Assembly (NCBI GenBank): GCA_900759385.1
Contig: CAAEUZ010000120.1
Location: forward strand, 1 to 15,767
Direction: 5' to 3'
From: an uncultured Oscillospiraceae bacterium
GTDB taxonomy: Bacteria; Bacillota; Clostridia; Oscillospirales; Oscillospiraceae
DNA: 15,767 nt
The notes below the pieces were generated by a model. It was not told where the DNA came from. It worked only from the letters and a program-made list of their open reading frames with translations, and ran no database searches. This document shows, in pieces, positions 13,441 through 15,767 of the stretch (its first letter is position 1; each line of letters begins with the position of its first letter). A program made the position numbers and the translations under genes.

Positions 13441-14250
13441 ATGGAAGCTAAGCGTATACCCGCCTGGGAGCGACTCTCCCACGCCTATATAGCCGCGAGC
13501 CCGAACGAGGCCGCGCGCAGCGACGAGGCCATGACCCTCGCCGCCGCCCTCATGTGCGAGAGCGACGGGGAGGCGCGCCCCTGCGGGCACTGTGCCGCCT
13601 GCCGCAAGACCTTCGCCGGTATTCATCCGGACATCATCACCGTCTCCCCCGGGCTGGACAGCCAGGGCCGCAAGCGCCGTGAGATGCTGGTGGACACGGT
13701 GCGTTCAATCGCGGCCGGAGCCGTGGTCGTGCCCAACGAGGGCCGGCGCAAGGTGTATATAATAGAGGACGCGGACACTATGAACACCCAGGCGCAGAAC
13801 GCCCTGCTCAAGCTCCTGGAGGAGCCGCCGGAGAGCGTGGCTTTTATTCTGTGCGCGGCCAATCCCGCGCTGCTCCTGCCCACAGTGCGCTCGCGCTGTG
13901 AGCTCATACGTATAAACTCCGATGCCGCCGAAGGCGACGAAGCCGCCACAGACGCCCGGGCGCTGCTCGCCCGGCTGGCTGCCAAGTCCCCGCCGGACCT
14001 GCTGGCCTGGTGCTGCGAGAACGAGGGCATGGATTCCCGCCGCTGCGCCGCCATGCTCCGCGCCGCGCGGGAGGCGCTGGCCGACGTGCTCCGCGGTACC
14101 GGCGGCGTGAGCATACCGCGGGCGGACTGCGCCTATCTGGACGCGCTGCTGGCCCGCTGCTGCGAATACCTGCGCCTGAACGTGGGCGTGCGCAGCGTAA
14201 TGGGGCTCATCGCCGTTGACGGCATAAGAAACGAGGGAAAGAATGACTGA
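13441..14250 (+). CDS. holB: DNA polymerase III delta prime subunit (clamp loader)
   Basis: Predicted 269-residue subunit of the clamp-loader complex that opens and places the sliding clamp during replication. SHAY (13-16) begins the AAA+ core. The nucleotide-binding loop is degenerate (SPNEAARS), as is normal for this non-hydrolysing subunit. C39, C48, C51 and C54 form the zinc module. VYIIEDADTMNTQAQNALLK (105-124) is the Walker B and sensor region, and SRC (151-153) holds the arginine finger. The protein is shorter than the E. coli subunit (334), mostly at the C-terminal collar domain. ATG at 13441 has only AAAGG 13 bases upstream; an in-frame TAA at 13435 excludes a longer form. The end overlaps ricT by 8 bases (ATGACTGA). 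The holB-ricT order matches Bacillus subtilis, but tmk, yaaQ and yaaR are not upstream here. Confidence 0.93.
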   Translation: MEAKRIPAWERLSHAYIAASPNEAARSDEAMTLAAALMCESDGEARPCGHCAACRKTFAGIHPDIITVSPGLDSQGRKRREMLVDTVRSIAAGAVVVPNEGRRKVYIIEDADTMNTQAQNALLKLLEEPPESVAFILCAANPALLLPTVRSRCELIRINSDAAEGDEAATDARALLARLAAKSPPDLLAWCCENEGMDSRRCAAMLRAAREALADVLRGTGGVSIPRADCAYLDALLARCCEYLRLNVGVRSVMGLIAVDGIRNEGKND

Positions 14251-15499
14251 AGATACCAATGTGACCGAAGTTATCAGCGTAAAATTCAAGGGCCGCGGCA
14301 AGGCCTATTACTTCGACGCCAACGGCCTCACGGCCAAACCCGGCGACGACGTGATCGTGGAGACCAGCAAGGGCCTGGAATACGCCACCTGCGTGGCCGG
14401 CAACCACTATGTCTCAAACGAGAAAGTCGTCCCCCCCATCCGCCCTGTCATACGCATAGCCACCGACAACGACAAGCGCGTGCAGGAGATCAACCACAAG
14501 CGCGAGCGCGAGGCCCTCAGCATCTGCCGCGAAAAGGTGGCGGAACACGGCCTGGACATGAAGCTGGTGGACGTGGAGTGCAGCTTTGAGGGGAACAAGA
14601 TCACCTTTTACTTCACCAGCGACGGGCGCGTTGACTTCCGCGAGCTGGTCAAGGACCTGGCCGGCGTCTTCCGCAGCCGCATAGAGCTGCGCCAGATAGG
14701 CGTGCGCGATGAGGCCAAGATGCTCGGCGGCCTGGGCATGTGCGGCCGCCCCTTCTGCTGCAGCCAGTTCCTGACCGACTTCCAGCCTGTCAGCACCAAG
14801 ATGGCAAAGACGCAGTCCCTGTCGCTCAACCCCACCAAGATCTCCGGCGTCTGCGGCCGCCTCATGTGCTGCCTGCGCTACGAGGAGGAGGCCTACGAGA
14901 GCCTGGTCAAGGCCGTACCCAAGAACGGTGCCTTTGTGGAGACGCCCGCCGGTTTCGGCACCGTCACGCAGGTCAACCTCCTGCGCGGCAATGTCAAGGT
15001 CAAGCTCGACGGTGAGGGCGAGGCCGTCATCAAGAGCTACAGCGGCGACGAGATAGCCGTCGTCCCCGGCGGCCGTCCCAAAAACGGTGAAGCGCCCGTG
15101 CACGTGCTCAAGCCGCGCCCCGCCGCGGAGCACGAAACAGGCGGAGACGCGGAGCCGGACCTCCCCACCATCTCCGAGACTGCCCCGGCGGCTGAGCCTG
15201 CCGAGCAGCAGCCTCGCAGCGCCAGCGTGCGCCGCAAGAGCCACCGCGGCGGCCGCCGCAGCGGCGGGAGCGGGGAAAAGCCCGCCGCCGCCAGGCGGGA
15301 GCCAAAGCCTGAGGCCAAGCGTGACGGCCGTCAGGGCGAGAAGCCCCGCCGTCAGCTGCAAAACAAGCCGCGTCCTCAGCAGTCTGAGCAGCAGCCCAAA
15401 GCCGAGGCACAGTCCGACCACCCCAAGCGCAGCCCGCGCCGGCGCCGCAGCAACCGCGGCGGCAAGCCCCGCGAAAACGGCGCCCAGCAGAGTGAATAA
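14243..15499 (+). CDS. ricT: RicT/YaaT PSP1-domain protein with long basic tail
   Basis: Predicted 418-residue protein. Residues 1-275 are the PSP1/YaaT core, with the Cys clusters GMCGRPFCC (C167, C172, C173) and GVCGRLMCC (C204, C209, C210) that ligate Fe-S in the Ric (Y-) complex. In B. subtilis that complex helps RNase Y mature certain mRNAs and promotes sporulation and competence. Residues about 280-418 are a low-complexity, disordered tail rich in Arg, Lys, Gln, Pro and Gly (RRSGGSG, RRRRSNRGG), roughly 140 residues beyond the usual length of about 275. Such a tail may bind RNA. ATG at 14243 lies inside the end of holB, with GAGGG 5 bases upstream, so translation is coupled. Assignment of the core is firm; the tail role is inference. 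Confidence 0.94.
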   Translation: MTEDTNVTEVISVKFKGRGKAYYFDANGLTAKPGDDVIVETSKGLEYATCVAGNHYVSNEKVVPPIRPVIRIATDNDKRVQEINHKREREALSICREKVAEHGLDMKLVDVECSFEGNKITFYFTSDGRVDFRELVKDLAGVFRSRIELRQIGVRDEAKMLGGLGMCGRPFCCSQFLTDFQPVSTKMAKTQSLSLNPTKISGVCGRLMCCLRYEEEAYESLVKAVPKNGAFVETPAGFGTVTQVNLLRGNVKVKLDGEGEAVIKSYSGDEIAVVPGGRPKNGEAPVHVLKPRPAAEHETGGDAEPDLPTISETAPAAEPAEQQPRSASVRRKSHRGGRRSGGSGEKPAAARREPKPEAKRDGRQGEKPRRQLQNKPRPQQSEQQPKAEAQSDHPKRSPRRRRSNRGGKPRENGAQQSE

Positions 15500-15500
15500 A

Positions 15501-15529
15501 CAGCTTATTTATACGCGAAAGGTAAGCTG
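15501..15529 (+). other. Inverted repeat between ricT and the small membrane gene
   Basis: CAGCTTA (15501-15507) pairs with TAAGCTG (15523-15529) around a 15-base loop that contains AAAGG, the only ribosome-site-like sequence for the next gene. There is no T-run, so it is not a normal terminator. It may hide the ribosome site or be a processing hairpin. Confidence 0.35.
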
Positions 15530-15534
15530 CCTGT

Positions 15535-15726
15535 ATGAAGCTTTTCTTGGTATTATGTGCTATTTCTGTTTTTATAAGTGCCTACAGGATTATTGATATA
15601 ATTATTCTTAAAGAAGGCAGCAGATTTTACAAAAAAAGCCGCAGGGACAGTCTTCTCCCGATTGCAGCGGACAGCCTGTTTCAATTGCTGGTGCTTGTCA
15701 TGCTGTATTTTGTCTTGGTAAAGTGA
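15535..15726 (+). CDS. Small two-helix membrane protein, unknown function
   Basis: Predicted 63-residue protein with two hydrophobic helices (about 3-25 and 43-62) around a short basic loop (KEGSRFYKKSRRD), so the loop should be cytoplasmic. No family recognised. ATG at 15535 is 35 bases after ricT stops. Its ribosome site is weak: AAAGG lies 12 bases upstream, inside the loop of an inverted repeat. No clear promoter is seen, so it may be expressed from holB-ricT. It is AT-richer than ricT. The hydrophobic pattern and clean ending support a real gene, with moderate confidence. Confidence 0.55.
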   Translation: MKLFLVLCAISVFISAYRIIDIIILKEGSRFYKKSRRDSLLPIAADSLFQLLVLVMLYFVLVK

Positions 15727-15730
15727 GCGC

Positions 15731-15746
15731 ACCCGGAGGCCCGGGT
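15731..15746 (+). terminator. Weak hairpin after the last gene
   Basis: ACCCGG (15731-15736) pairs with CCGGGT (15741-15746) around a 4-base loop, 4 bases after the stop. It is followed only by CATATTAAC, so it is a poor intrinsic terminator, and the window ends soon after. Confidence 0.35.
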
Positions 15747-15767
15747 CATATTAACAGTGCCCGCCGC

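Noticed and set aside
14414..15421. A minus-strand frame opposite ricT
   Set aside because: Leu/Ala/Gly-rich shadow of the ricT codons; ricT has diagnostic Cys motifs.

Overview
The window reads as chromosomal DNA from a GC-rich, anaerobic member of the Clostridia (Oscillospiraceae-like gut lineage is my inference). The reasons are the holB-ricT gene order typical of spore-former-lineage Firmicutes, an aldo/keto reductase carrying two Fe-S cluster motifs, PadR and TetR regulators of Firmicutes type, sigma-A-like promoters with 17-base spacers, G-rich ribosome binding sites, and several GTG/TTG starts. No phage, transposase, CRISPR, tRNA or rRNA gene was recognised.

Layout. Positions 1-189 hold a 71-base palindromic element and no gene. 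Positions 190-2461 (minus strand) carry a secreted metallophosphoesterase followed by an RluA-family pseudouridine synthase, with their own promoter. Positions 2544-7292 form an efflux module: a minus-strand pair of an MMPL/RND transporter and a secreted Leu-xx-Gly repeat protein, overlapping by 14 bases. A TetR-type regulator is divergent from the pair, with a palindrome between them that is a plausible shared operator. Positions 7483-8955 hold a MATE exporter; an intrinsic terminator sits directly in front of its start codon, which suggests transcription attenuation.

Positions 8979-12075 are the most unusual part. They form a compositionally distinct, AT-rich locus with two divergent gene sets. 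One runs left: a 322-residue secreted protein of unknown family, a membrane protein, and a small membrane protein with a zinc ribbon. The other runs right: a PadR regulator, a HAAS-like membrane protein, and a 154-residue secreted protein. The central region carries strong promoters and a candidate PadR operator. Both arms end in strong hairpin terminators. This is the best candidate for an undescribed regulated secretion or envelope system, but its function cannot be read from the sequence.

Positions 12134-13234 (minus) encode the aldo/keto reductase, whose usual catalytic Tyr and Lys appear to be replaced. Positions 13349-15726 (plus) carry holB (clamp-loader delta prime subunit), ricT with an unusually long basic tail, and a small membrane protein.

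Function assignments rest on motifs read by eye. Promoters, operators and hairpins are sequence matches only, with no expression evidence.
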